From Cymodocea nodosa (lineage: Eukaryota > Streptophyta > Magnoliopsida > Alismatales > Cymodoceaceae), in the NCBI GenBank assembly GCA_036874045.1, contig CM072342.1, positions 642,501 through 706,500 on the forward strand: DNA of 64,000 nucleotides. Reading direction: 5' to 3'. Under the pieces are notes generated by a model. It was not told the origin of the DNA. It did not search any database and worked only from the letters and a program-made list of their open reading frames with translations. Below are positions 48,720-59,389 of the stretch, in pieces; the first letter of the stretch is position 1; each line of letters begins with the position of its first letter. The translations under genes and the position numbers were made by a program.

Positions 48720-48776
48720 CCCCCCCCCCCCCCCCGCCGCCCGGGGGTTGGGGGGGGGGGGGGGGGGCGGGGGGGG
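48720..48776. repeat. C-run / G-run inverted repeat
   Basis: C16 (48720-48735) is followed by a GC-only linker containing GCCGCCCGGGGG, then G18 (48750-48767) and G8 (48769-48776). The two runs can pair as a hairpin, and the G-runs can form a quadruplex. Run lengths may not be exact, since such tracts are hard to sequence. Confidence 0.9.
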
Positions 48777-50885
48777 TACGGAGATATGACCGCAGAGATC
48801 TTGGTAGTAGTGGGTGTACTGCTGCCCGATCGAGATCAACAAGCGATCTCGAAGCTGACCTTCAACGGTGTGGTGGTCGTTGCCTTCCCCCGCGCGGGTC
48901 CCCAGCTTTCAACATTAATTCATGAGAATCTCTACTTTAAAGCGCAATGATTTGATAAGGAAGAGCTACACTTGTCCTTTAATTGAGGCTTCACGACTAC
49001 ACACCTTCCGCCAAAGATTTTCGTCTGATCCGATCAATTATCGATCTTCATCTTTTTAACACTTTCCCTAAAGCCAGCCGCAACTTTAAATGGAAGTTAA
49101 CTTTCCAAAATGTACAAGTCAACCCAATCCCAGAAATGGATTGATATAAGAAACAGATCGTGCACGACATCATCCAGCAGTGGACGTTCTTACTTAAATA
49201 AATAAATGCATATATGAAACGCCGTCTGTGGAAATGAGAAATGTCGCCCTCATCTGTGGTTAATGGCTGTTTGTTCTTGATCTTAATAGTATTTGTTTGG
49301 ATTTAAATTCAGTACTTTCTTCATATCAGTAAATAAATAATTAAGATGGGGACCTTCAACCGCCGAATCAAGTTCTTCTCGTTCATCTTGAAATGAAGTG
49401 AATGGGTTCACTTTTATATATATTAATGTATGCCTTATTTTAAATTAATTCGTGTAATGTCATGCACTTCAATACCAACTTTTACTTGTGGTTTTTTACA
49501 AACCTATTAAAATCATTCAAAATATTATATTAACCTAACATCTAGAAATATACTTTAATGATGATAAAGAATTTCTACAATATCAATCATTGACATTGAT
49601 TAAAGTCTTTAAATTTGCATTTACAGTTACATTATAAGTATAAAAAATGATAGCATATTAACGTATATTTTAAATATGCATGTGCTGCATATTGATTTTA
49701 GGCCCATCCATATATATATTTCTCATCATGCATGTTATTTAAAAAGTGCAGCTCATGCACTAACTATAGTTAGATTCTCTTTCACTTCACTTCGATGTTG
49801 CGCTTGTCATAATTAGAATGCATTAGCCAGGATGGCGTGAACATATTCCATTTCAAAAATAGTAGTATGCAGCTGGAGAGCAGATGGTTTGCACGCGCCG
49901 GGTTCCTTAATAGCTTAGCATTAAAACTTTCCAATTTCGTACCAATGCACAAGGATTCCATACCAGGGTGGAAAAAAGAGAGGTTTGCATGTAGAGGAAT
50001 TCGTTAATATATTATATTAGTTATCAATGACTGGTTTTAAATTGATAGGTGACTGCCGTCATGCATGGGTCAAGACCAATGACAAGCCACCAGCACCACA
50101 CGGCGCGTGCGTGCATCGACCATCATTAATCAGCATGAACAACTCGCGTTAAATTAATTAATCAAGATTGGACGGTGCTTGCAACTTTCCGTCCGGATGC
50201 GACACTGATGATCGATGTGGAGCCAACTCCGATTAAGTAAATCTCAATCACCGATGTACGTATTGGCTAGCTAGTTTGAGATGTGGGTTTTTTCGTAATG
50301 ATAATATTTTTTATTCTTTTGTCATTTTAATCTTCAATATTGCCATGGTTTGTGATCGATTAAGTTATTGTTGTCGAACCTTCTTCCTGATTTATTGAGT
50401 GATTGATTGATAGATTTTTGTCACATCTTATCCCTTGACTTTTTTAATAGAGTTTTGAAACGTACCATCAACGCAAAATTTGTCTTTACCCTTACAAGAT
50501 TTTGATCGGACTAGTTGCCCAACGGATCCAAGATCCGTCTAAGATTTTTTTGTATATTTTTAATCCAACTACTTGATATTCCAAGAAGCAAATATGATGA
50601 CACTTATTACAGTCATCTTATTGAAGTTGAGTACGCACAAATGCCTTACTCAATTTAGCTGCAAGTGAATTTACTTTGTTCGCTGAAATCTTTACTCTGT
50701 GAGCTTTATCACTCGTTCTTTCGTATCGCTATTTTGTTTTGTGGTTAACATATCTCGGCCGTTGTTTTAATAAGGAATCGGATATTTCATGGGAGATCGA
50801 ACTAGACATGTCGAAGTGAACGTGCATTTTGTTTGAGAAAATGTGGTGTGCAATGAGATTCAAGTGCAGTATGTCAATATCGTTA
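48777..50885. other. Spacer upstream of IPT
   Basis: AT-rich sequence with no open frame, RNA gene or transposon signature that I can recognise. Confidence 0.5.
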
Positions 50886-51359
50886 ACATAGGGTCTATAT
50901 GTACATGTGAAAAATAATGAAAAGAAAATAATAAAAAATTATAGAAACGACAAAAAGTAATAAAAAGTTAGTAAAAAATCAAAGTAATTGTACATAGAAT
51001 AGAAAATGACGAAATTTCAAATACGTATATTTATGCATAAAATAGAAAATAACAAAAAATTACAAAATGTATAGTATATATATTTATTCATATATTAGAA
51101 AATATTGAAATTGATAAATTTAATATTTTTTATACTTATTTGCAAGATATAGAATAATAAAATTTATCATAGATAATATAAGATAGAGTTATTTATGACA
51201 ATAGTTACAACATAAAATACATATCACATATTTCTATTATTTCATATATCTATCATAATAATGATATGTATTATATCAACAATTTATTTTCTATAATCTT
51301 GATTTGATCTAACAGTAGTAGATGCATATATTCTTTTGTAAAAATTTATTAAACATTAT

Positions 51360-52440
51360 CATTTGGCATTCTTTCTAATTCTTCTTCAAGGTCTTTAAGT
51401 AAATATGTTTTGTTTGTTTTTCAAATAAAATTGTGAACTAAAAAATATGCTACTATAATCTTACCTTGTGTTTCAAAATGAAATGACATATAACATCGTA
51501 AAATTGAATATTCCAAATGTACATTCAATTATTGTCTTTAATTGTGAATATCTATGATTGAAATTTTCAATTACATTCATTAAAAGTTTATAAGTATTAT
51601 AGTCATTAAGTGATGTCTTACACCTTGAAATTGTATAATAAATTTTGGGCTATTAGGAAAACCAATATCTACCAAGTAATATTTACTTACAATTTATACA
51701 CAAGTTTTGAATATAACGTTAGAATTATTAATTCCACAAATTCTACCATACACAAGTATTTTCATTATTTTTATTAGTATCATACCTGGTGGAACTTTAA
51801 AAGTATTATGTTGAGAAAATGCATCTTGAAGAATACACGCATCGACTGTTAATCCTTCTCATCCACTAAAGACAAATAATTTCTATGTCAAAATGACATA
51901 CTACTAATACATTTTGTGATAATTCATCTTTTCTATTTCTCCAACGTGTAGTTTCTTTACCATAAATTGCAACTTTAACATGGGTACCATCAATTGCTCA
52001 AATGCAATCCTAAAAGAAAAAAGAATATATATAATAATGTGTCTAAATACTAAAGAAGACATTGAAATATAATATTAACTCACCTTGAAATAAGGATAAA
52101 CTTGCCAATCATTCTGAATCTATGCTAGAGTTGATAATTCTTGTTTAACCAATAGCTTATATCTTACTTTCAATATTGCATTCAACATTTCATTGAAATA
52201 TGTATTAATTGTCTAACCAAATCAATGAAAACATTTAATATTACACCATATCTTTGTTTTTGCCCAATTATAACTAAAAATATTGTCACATTTTCTTCCA
52301 CATTCATACATCTACTATCTTGTACTACTCCTTCATGTCTCAAAAAACTACAAAAGTGGAAGAATACATGTTGACTCATTCTATAAATTTTCCTATAATT
52401 ATATACTTAAGTAAAGATGGATCTAATAACGTAGTAATGT
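51360..52440 (-). pseudogene. Harbinger transposase (HARBI1/DDE_4 type), decayed
   Basis: Minus-strand translation gives, in order, FLRHEGVVQDSRCMNVEE, TIFLVIIGQKQRYGVI, then AIDGTHVKVAIYGKET, RWRNRKDELSQNVLVVCHFD and, further on, KVPPG-like codons. This is the order of plant PIF/Harbinger nucleases. It includes the first catalytic Asp in AIDGTH and the RNRK..SQNVL block. Several in-frame stops and at least two frame changes break it: a stop precedes AIDGTH and others follow HFDIEIICL. It cannot make transposase. Confidence 0.75.
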
Positions 52441-53589
52441 ATTCTTATCTTTCTTTGTTGTATATTCTAGAAGTACTCATTGCAACATAATTCACACCAC
52501 TTGTAAAAGTAGATATGAATACTTTCATTAGATACATGAGTATTTATTCTTATTCAGCATCTTCCTCTACCATGAGTGCTTTCAAAAGTTTAATATTTAC
52601 ACTTGTGTCCATTTGTAGTAAGTAAAAAAACCTACCAAAAAAGGAGATAGACAATAACATTTACATCAAATGATGACCATAATAATCTACATCAAAATAT
52701 AATAAAAATATATAGTACATCATCAACATACATAACATTAAATAACATGAAACACTATCTTGTGCATCATCAACATCAACAACATTCATAATAATATCTT
52801 CAATAATAATAACAATGTTTACTGCCTAACAACAACAATATTCTTCATTTTAGATTATGTCTTAGCCAAGTGAGTCTCATGTCTTAAGGTAAAGCTAAAA
52901 ATATTCTTTATTTTTGATGATTTTCTTATAATGTCATTGCATTATATACTTCGTCTTAATTTAGCTCGCTTAGTTTAAGCAATGAAGGAATAATGTCTAA
53001 TTCATTTATTTCTTCATTATGTTGGAGTCTTAAGAATTCATTTATTTTTTTCTCAACTTTAGCAATATGTTCCATTATTTACATTCTAGTTCTGTTACAG
53101 TCCTTATATTCTTATAAAAATTATTTCATGTCTATTTCCATATCTCTAGATGATGTTGTCATATTCTTAAATGATTCTGCATGAAGATGAGCTTCCTTCT
53201 ACTTCCTTTTAGAATATAACTTCTATGATGGTGGTGTTGACATATCATCACTAGATGATATTAGACATATGATGTTATTGAAGTTACTTAATGGAGATAT
53301 ATCATCATTTAAATTAACATTTTAGGTCTCATAAAAGCCCATAGGTGCTGCGCTTGTTCCTCCTCTAGCAACACTTGTTTGAAAAATTAACTTCAATTGC
53401 TCATATATTGTACATGACATTCCTTTCAATGAGGCATATTCAGGATGACTCTACAAATTAAGAAGAAATATAATGAGTACGAAATAAAGTACATGTAAAA
53501 TAAGAGAAACATATACATCATAATAATTAAAGTTACATTCACAAATTCTTCTTAGATTTCATTAGGAACAGATGTATGACTATTTACAT

Positions 53590-53830
53590 AGTCTCATCTT
53601 CATTTACTTTGATTGACGATCTTGTTATAATTTTTACGCATTTGTCATCAAGTCTTTAGACAACTTTTTTTTTTTTTTCTAACCCAATGTTTGTTTTAAT
53701 TTTGTAAGCTTTTATTCCTTCATTCCATGTGTCCCCTCTAATTTTGTCATCAGGTGTTTTGGCATTTCCTAATAGCATCATAAATAAGAGTTGGGATCAT
53801 TTCATCATCTTTTTGACTCCATGTGAAAAT
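53590..53830 (-). pseudogene. Harbinger ORF1-like Myb/SANT protein, decayed fragment
   Basis: The minus strand gives FTWSQKDDEMIPTLIYDAIR, then WNEGIKAYKIKT and, after a gap, DDKCVKIITR. These resemble the Myb/SANT-like (trihelix-type) DNA-binding domain of ORF1 that accompanies plant PIF/Harbinger transposases. Stops interrupt it. Confidence 0.45.
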
Positions 53831-55510
53831 TTTCCTTTATGTAATCTTCTTTCCATGAGCATTACTTTTTGTTAATTTCTACAAATGTATTCTTTGCATA
53901 ATCAAAATACCTCACAAGTAATTAAGATTGATAAAAAAAACCTAACGTCAAACATTCAAATCAAATAGATCAACATTAACATAGTTTTGATCAACAAACT
54001 AACATTTAAGTACTAAATATAACCTAACGCAAAATGAAACAATGATAAACTAGTTCAAATCAACAAATACTTAATCATATTCAAGTTTAATAACAATTCC
54101 AAATACTACACAAATAAACAAATTTATTGAATGTACCTTAATAATTGCACAAGTATAACACACTTAGGTCTCTTCCTAATCAAAATACATATCAACTTAC
54201 AATGACTTTCATAAATGACAAAGAATGAAGTGTAAAGGATGAAGAATAAAAAGCATTGATTTTGGGTTATCTATATTTTTTGAACAAGGTAAACATTCAA
54301 GCTTTTCCACAAAATTCTTTGTCATTTCACTTGTTAATTGGTATATGCATTTAATCAAGAACAAATTGCTGATATTTAATCTATCATAAAAGTTCCATCA
54401 TTAGGGTTGATATGAACCCTACAGTGGTTGATAAACTAGCTTATATGCTTAATTGCAAGGTTGAAATATTTCCTATTAAATACATCGACCTTCCACTTTC
54501 ATTAAGAAAGCCTAGAGTGGTGGATTAGCCTAACAGTTCAAAAAGAGTCTTAAAATGAGGTATATATTAAACTTCTTTGAAGTTTCACACAAGAATTCTT
54601 AGTTCTAGCTCATTATCTAGTGAATTTAGTATTTTCACAAAATTTCTTGAATGTACAAAGCTTGAAAGAACACTAGAGATGGAAAGGCTATTGAATGTTG
54701 AATTGCAAAAGTAGGTAACACATCTACGAAACCAACATGATCCTTGATCAACTTAAGGTGGTGGTGTATGACATGCACTCTATTAGGCAAAATTTCTTCT
54801 TACTGAGAAATGATAAATTGACATTTCTTTATTCATTCTGGCCTAACTTATTCATGTCACTTGAGAGTTTAGCTCATATATATCATTATTTTAAATCTTA
54901 GGGTGTGATATTGTTTTTTTTGGATGATAGGTTGTGAGAAAGATTAGCTACCGCTATAACTATAGAGAATATCCTCAACTAAAAAAACCTATAGGCGAAA
55001 ACATTTCAAAACAATAGGGTTTACCTGTAGTGAGCTCAAAATTCAATGGTAGGTCTAGGTGATCGATGTTGGAGTAGGGAGGGATTGCAGTTGAGGTGGT
55101 GGTGCACCAACATGGTGAGTTAAAGGATGATCAGATGATGCATTCATTGGAGATGCAAATGAGGTAGACTTGTGGAGGTGTGTGTGAGACTTCAAATTCC
55201 TTTAGACAAAGGATTGAGTAGAGTAGAGATGTTGTTAGGATAGAGCATAGATGAGGTAGAGGGGTTTTTTTGTTGAAAGATGAGGATGCACAAGGAGACA
55301 AGGGTGATGATGCATAAGATGGAAATTTTTTTTCTCCATTGAATTCAAGGGGATCAAGGTCAGAAAATCAAGAGATAATTGCCTTTTATATCAAGGAAAA
55401 TGACAAAAAATTTGTTGGATGCACAAATACTTAAAAAATAATAAAAAAAATTCTATCAATTTCCTTTCTAGTATTTTTTGTCATTTTACAAGTACACAAC
55501 AAACATTCCC

Positions 55511-56780
55511 TTATTCACCAAAGGATTACAAAAAAGGAGATTAAATTTTCTAGAGACCAAACTTCTAGTGATTGATGATCCACCTTCATTTAAGGGGGGC
55601 TAGGGAGATATGAAGATGTTAGGTTTGTTTCTCAATCTACTGAGTTTGTCTTTATCTAACGGCTTAGATTAAATCATCTTGCTACATTTAGTTAGTTATG
55701 CTGCTGTTGTATAAAATGGAATGAGAAAAAGAGAATTTGCGTACGTCCCGTACCTAAACCAAAAGACTAATTTTTCAAATTCTGCTGTCAATTGAACTAC
55801 AACTGGATTGATTAATCTTTCAATTTGCAAATGAGATCATACCTTCTGTGTCATTTTTTTGTGTTCTCTTGAATCATACCAATCATTTGAATTTTTCGTG
55901 ACGTGTATAATACTAAATGATTAGCGTGATATGGTGAATTATTCAAGTACTAAGGACTAAAAACGGTGTGGACCGACGACTTCCTTATAAGCCCATGGAG
56001 CCCCATCGGTTCGGAACTTGGAACAAACAAGGCCCGGTTCATCATCGGTTACGTCGGTCTATCAATCACCGCATCCGATGACTGGAATTCTACCGCACAC
56101 ACGTGTAACACGTCCTTTTTCATTTTTAAGATTAAAATATTTAGGATTTGGACCTGTGACTTCAAATAAAAATCGTGATTCGTGAAAATGATATATTTAG
56201 TTTGAAACTTCTTTGTAACTTATTAGCGAAAAATATCATTTATCATATTAAATCTAATAAACTATAATAAATATAGATGAATAATGAATCTATCTACTTA
56301 ACTGTAACAATTTATAATCTATTGTTAAATGAAATTCAAGAGCTTAATATATCATCAATTACCTTCAAAAATAAACATTCTTTTCTATATATATACATTT
56401 AAGTTTGCCAATCGATCTACACGTCTAAGAGCCAAGGGTGAATGATTCAACTATAATTATATAAAAAAATATTTATGATTTTGGTCTTAAAAATGTAAAC
56501 AAAAGAAATATTTTATGCATATATAGATCTATAGGTCCTGATATTTGCATGGATCTTGAATCTAGATTTACACTACGCAGACGTATCGAAAATACATACA
56601 TAGAGAGAGAGCGGGCGTAAAGAAAATTAACCATATCTGGGCAGACGAAGGCAACGACGTTCAATAATTCTTCCGCAATTTAGCGAAAACAAAGGGTTCT
56701 TCGGAAGATAAAAGAGCATTTACTTCTTGTTCTAACGTCCATGTGATTTGCGTGCAAAAAATTGAAGGAAGGTACGATCA
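55511..56780. other. Spacer between the Harbinger relic and the VQ gene promoter
   Basis: AT-rich sequence with short open frames only; nothing recognised. Confidence 0.5.
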
Positions 56781-56803
56781 CGCCAAGTTGTTGGACTTAC
56801 GGT

Positions 56804-56992
56804 GGTCAATTCTTCAAGTAAAGGTTTTTTTTTTTCTTTCTTTGTAATGTGGCAAAAAAATTAAAATTAAAGTTCGAAGTTACACACAGCGGTCAATTCT
56901 TTAAACAAAAGTCAACTCTTCAATTTTTATTCTACCATTCTTAAAAACTAACCACTATTATTATTATTAAATAACAACAAACAGACCACGTG
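56804..56992 (+). promoter_or_regulatory. W-box cluster and G-box upstream of the VQ gene
   Basis: TTGAC cores on the minus strand occur at 56804-56809 and 56891-56896 (TTGACC) and at 56910-56915 (TTGACT). A G-box CACGTG in CCACGTGTC lies at 56987-56992. W-boxes bind WRKY factors, the partners of VQ proteins; the G-box context resembles an ABRE. Confidence 0.45.
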
Positions 56993-57169
56993 TCACCTAG
57001 GGCGTTATCCCCTAACAACATTTCCGATTTTTTCTCGAACCCCACCGTTGCCATCCTTCCCTCCATTGATACCACCCGCTTTCTTCCACTTCTTTCTTTC
57101 CGTTCCTCGTTGTCTTGCCATCGATGATAATATTATTATTATCGATCATCGGCGAAGACAGCGTCAAGC

Positions 57170-57826
57170 ATGAGTCCGGCGAAGGATGGGTCTGCAATCC
57201 GGAACAGCGTTAACCACCACCACCACCACCGCCGACCTCCGCCACTCAAGATCCACAAGGACTCCCGTCTCATCCACAAGCCCACAAACCTCCCCGTCCC
57301 CTGCAACGACGACCACAACCAGCAACGACGGAGAGACCCGGTGGTCATCTACACCCATTCCCCCAAGGTGTTCCGCACGAAAGCCTGCGACTTCATGGCC
57401 CTGGTGCAGAAGCTCACCGGGATGCCCAAGGAAGACGCCCAGAAAGAGGAAGATCATAACGCAACCGACAATAGGACGTCATCAGACGTACTTGCTCGGC
57501 CGGGTCATGACGCCGGCAGGGAACCACCCGTCGAGTGCAACAAGATCGCCGCAAATGCGCCCACGACGGCGTCGGTGGGGGGTAAGGATTGGCCCGATCA
57601 TCTCCCACCCTTCCCGATTACGGACAAAAATGTCATGATTATGCCGCAGGTGCCTCCTTTGATGAATACGGTTGCTCCCTCCGATCCTTGTCCTTCACTG
57701 CCGATGATGTCGTTCCTACCAGACGTACCGCCCTTTGCAGCCAACCAGCCGGATTTCACCGGAGGGTTCTCCGCGTCGCAATCCGCTGTCGACGCAATGC
57801 GTACCACCTATCACGATTTCAATTAA
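57170..57826 (+). CDS. VQ-motif protein (MKS1/VQ8/VQ20-like), 218 aa, intronless
   Basis: A single exon of 218 residues. The VQ motif FMALVQKLTG is at residues 75-84, preceded by DPVVIYTHSPKVFRTKACD. The N-terminus has RPPPLKIHKDSRLI, the basic block seen in the MKS1/VQ8 type, after a five-His run. The C-terminal part is rich in Pro and has no known domain. VQ proteins bind WRKY transcription factors through this motif and are often MAP-kinase substrates in immunity and stress; they act in the nucleus. Short intronless genes are usual for the family. Upstream W-boxes suggest feedback by WRKY factors. The exact orthologue is unclear. Confidence 0.85.
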   Translation: MSPAKDGSAIRNSVNHHHHHRRPPPLKIHKDSRLIHKPTNLPVPCNDDHNQQRRRDPVVIYTHSPKVFRTKACDFMALVQKLTGMPKEDAQKEEDHNATDNRTSSDVLARPGHDAGREPPVECNKIAANAPTTASVGGKDWPDHLPPFPITDKNVMIMPQVPPLMNTVAPSDPCPSLPMMSFLPDVPPFAANQPDFTGGFSASQSAVDAMRTTYHDFN

Positions 57827-58666
57827 TTAAAGTGTGTCGATTTCTTCCTTATTTTTCTCGGAGGTGAAAATTTTGGTCGATTGTTCGTTCTTATTAATTT
57901 TTTGATTAGTCGACAATTCATGTGGAATAATATCGTTATGCCAGACACCAAGTAATTAAGGTTATAGCGCCAAAAGTATGAACATTAGAAGTAAAAGAGC
58001 TTCGCAAAATTTCATTTCAGCGCCATCAAGTTTTAAGGTTGGAATCGTCCAACTACTTAAAATTGGTAGATCAATCCTAGATTTAGAAGTCCACATCGAA
58101 CAAACTAGACCATAAAACCAGTAATATTGTAACGTCCATTAATTCGGTATAAATATTAGTCGTGCTGCATGCATGATTTCACCATCTAATTCAATAAATC
58201 TTAGCTCTCCGGCCGTAAGTTCTGTTTGAATAATTAAGCGTTTTCAAACATCAATAAAAAGATAAAACCCTCGAGAGTTCTCAGTAGATGGAATATGAAA
58301 CTCTTAAAGCATTTTCGAACCTTGTCAATTATTTACAGAGAAAGATAAAAGAATTTATTTTACAGTTTATTCGATCAACTAACTTTAGATTACTTATTCG
58401 GTAAACCGCGATTCTTAAGTAACATGCACACGTAGATACATCAAGCAGTCCAGAAGGTTTGCTTGCAATTCACATCGAACACGCAGCAGGCAGAAACATC
58501 CTCGCCCATGCGGTTGAAATTGAATTGATGGCATACGGCGAACGACGATGACATGTGGGACGGGAGGATGGGCAACGCTCCAACCGAAAACAATTGTTTA
58601 TTTACACGCAACCACCGATCCGTCGACCAAAAATTTGGTGAGGTCGGGGCAACTCCGTCATCTGAG
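57827..58666. other. Spacer between the convergent VQ and acidic-protein genes
   Basis: It contains the 3' UTRs of both genes. The 58441-58806 minus-strand frame is Arg-rich without motifs and overlaps the next gene in another frame, so it is not called. Confidence 0.5.
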
Positions 58667-59389
58667 TTATGATTTGTCAGGCGACAGAAGAGGAAGACAG
58701 CTGGCCGCGTTCCGGCACCAGGCAACCACCGCCGCTTCCAACCTGCCGTCCTCCGCCGCCGTCGATGAGCGTCTACCGATCGAAGGCAACTCGCCAGCAT
58801 AACCACTCCTCAACCGCCACAGCTTCTCCTCTCCTCTGGCGCCGAGACCCACCACCCTCCTACGAAGGAGCTGCCCTCTGTCCCGCAGAACCGTCGACGG
58901 ATTCTCGAAGGATTGGACGACCGCTTCCCTCCTTCGATCCCACAGCGAAACTAGACGCTTCGGCTCCTCCAACCCCACCAACCCCTCCCCTTCTACTCTT
59001 CCATGGCTATCCTCCTCCCAAGACCTCACCACGTTGTCTCTCCCCGTCTCCCAGAAATTCGACCAACTCCATCCCCAGGAATCGTCCTCGTCTTTTGTTC
59101 CAACTTCCACGCCGCTCTCATCCTCGTTCTCCGTCTCCAATTCCTCCTCGCTGTCTTCATCCGACGAGCAAGACGACCAATAGTCGCTATCATCGATAAC
59201 AATATCCTGCACGGCGGAAGCGCCACCAGTGCGGGCCTCGAGCACGACTTTCTTCAGGGCTTTCGCGACCACGATCGCCGCGATCAACACGGCGGCCCAG
59301 ACCAAGAATACCTCCATCTCCGCCGGCCCAAAGAAGTGGTGGAATATGCCGGGAGCGTCTGACTGCTTCAGACCACACATCGCCTCCAT
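58667..59389 (-). CDS. Unrecognised acidic single-pass membrane protein, 240 aa
   Basis: One open frame of 240 residues. An N-terminal hydrophobic helix (about residues 26-44, MEVFLVWAAVLIAAIVVAKA) is followed by basic KALKK, and then a very acidic stretch (about 64-104) rich in Asp, Glu and Ser. A Trp-rich patch (DSWGWSWSNFW, about 103-113) and an Arg-rich C-terminal half with SLWDRRREAVVQSFENPS follow. I do not recognise the family. A short N-terminal anchor and acidic tail suggest an endomembrane or plastid-envelope protein facing the cytosol, which is inference. Codon use is GC-rich like neighbouring true exons, and a TATTTATT (59458-59465, minus) lies about 70 bp upstream of the ATG. A plus-strand frame (58669-59199) overlaps it and is Pro/Ser-rich, as antisense frames often are. 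Confidence 0.6.
   Translation of the reverse strand: MEAMCGLKQSDAPGIFHHFFGPAEMEVFLVWAAVLIAAIVVAKALKKVVLEARTGGASAVQDIVIDDSDYWSSCSSDEDSEEELETENEDESGVEVGTKDEDDSWGWSWSNFWETGRDNVVRSWEEDSHGRVEGEGLVGLEEPKRLVSLWDRRREAVVQSFENPSTVLRDRGQLLRRRVVGLGARGEEKLWRLRSGYAGELPSIGRRSSTAAEDGRLEAAVVAWCRNAASCLPLLSPDKS

Larger units (their letters stand above)
50889..55510 (-). mobile_element. PIF/Harbinger DNA transposon relic with two decayed genes
   Basis: It contains a dead DDE transposase (about 51360-52440, minus) and upstream of it a dead Myb/SANT-like ORF1 (about 53590-53830, minus), the two-gene layout of PIF/Harbinger. The right end may be the AACATTCCC at 55502-55510 (reverse complement GGGAATGTTTGTTGTGTAC), followed by TTA, the usual 3-bp target site. 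A looser match (GGGTCTATATGTACATGTG) at 50889 could be the left end, giving about 4.6 kb. The ends are tentative; the coding relics are well supported. Confidence 0.55.

Noticed and set aside
57186-57638. 150-codon Thr/Arg-rich frame inside the VQ gene
   Set aside because: It is a shifted frame of the VQ exon; the VQ motif is in the other frame.
58669-59362. Plus-strand Pro/Ser-rich ORFs opposite the acidic membrane protein
   Set aside because: The minus-strand frame has a credible start, membrane helix and upstream TATA-like site; the plus frames are compositional mirrors. Strand choice remains moderately uncertain.
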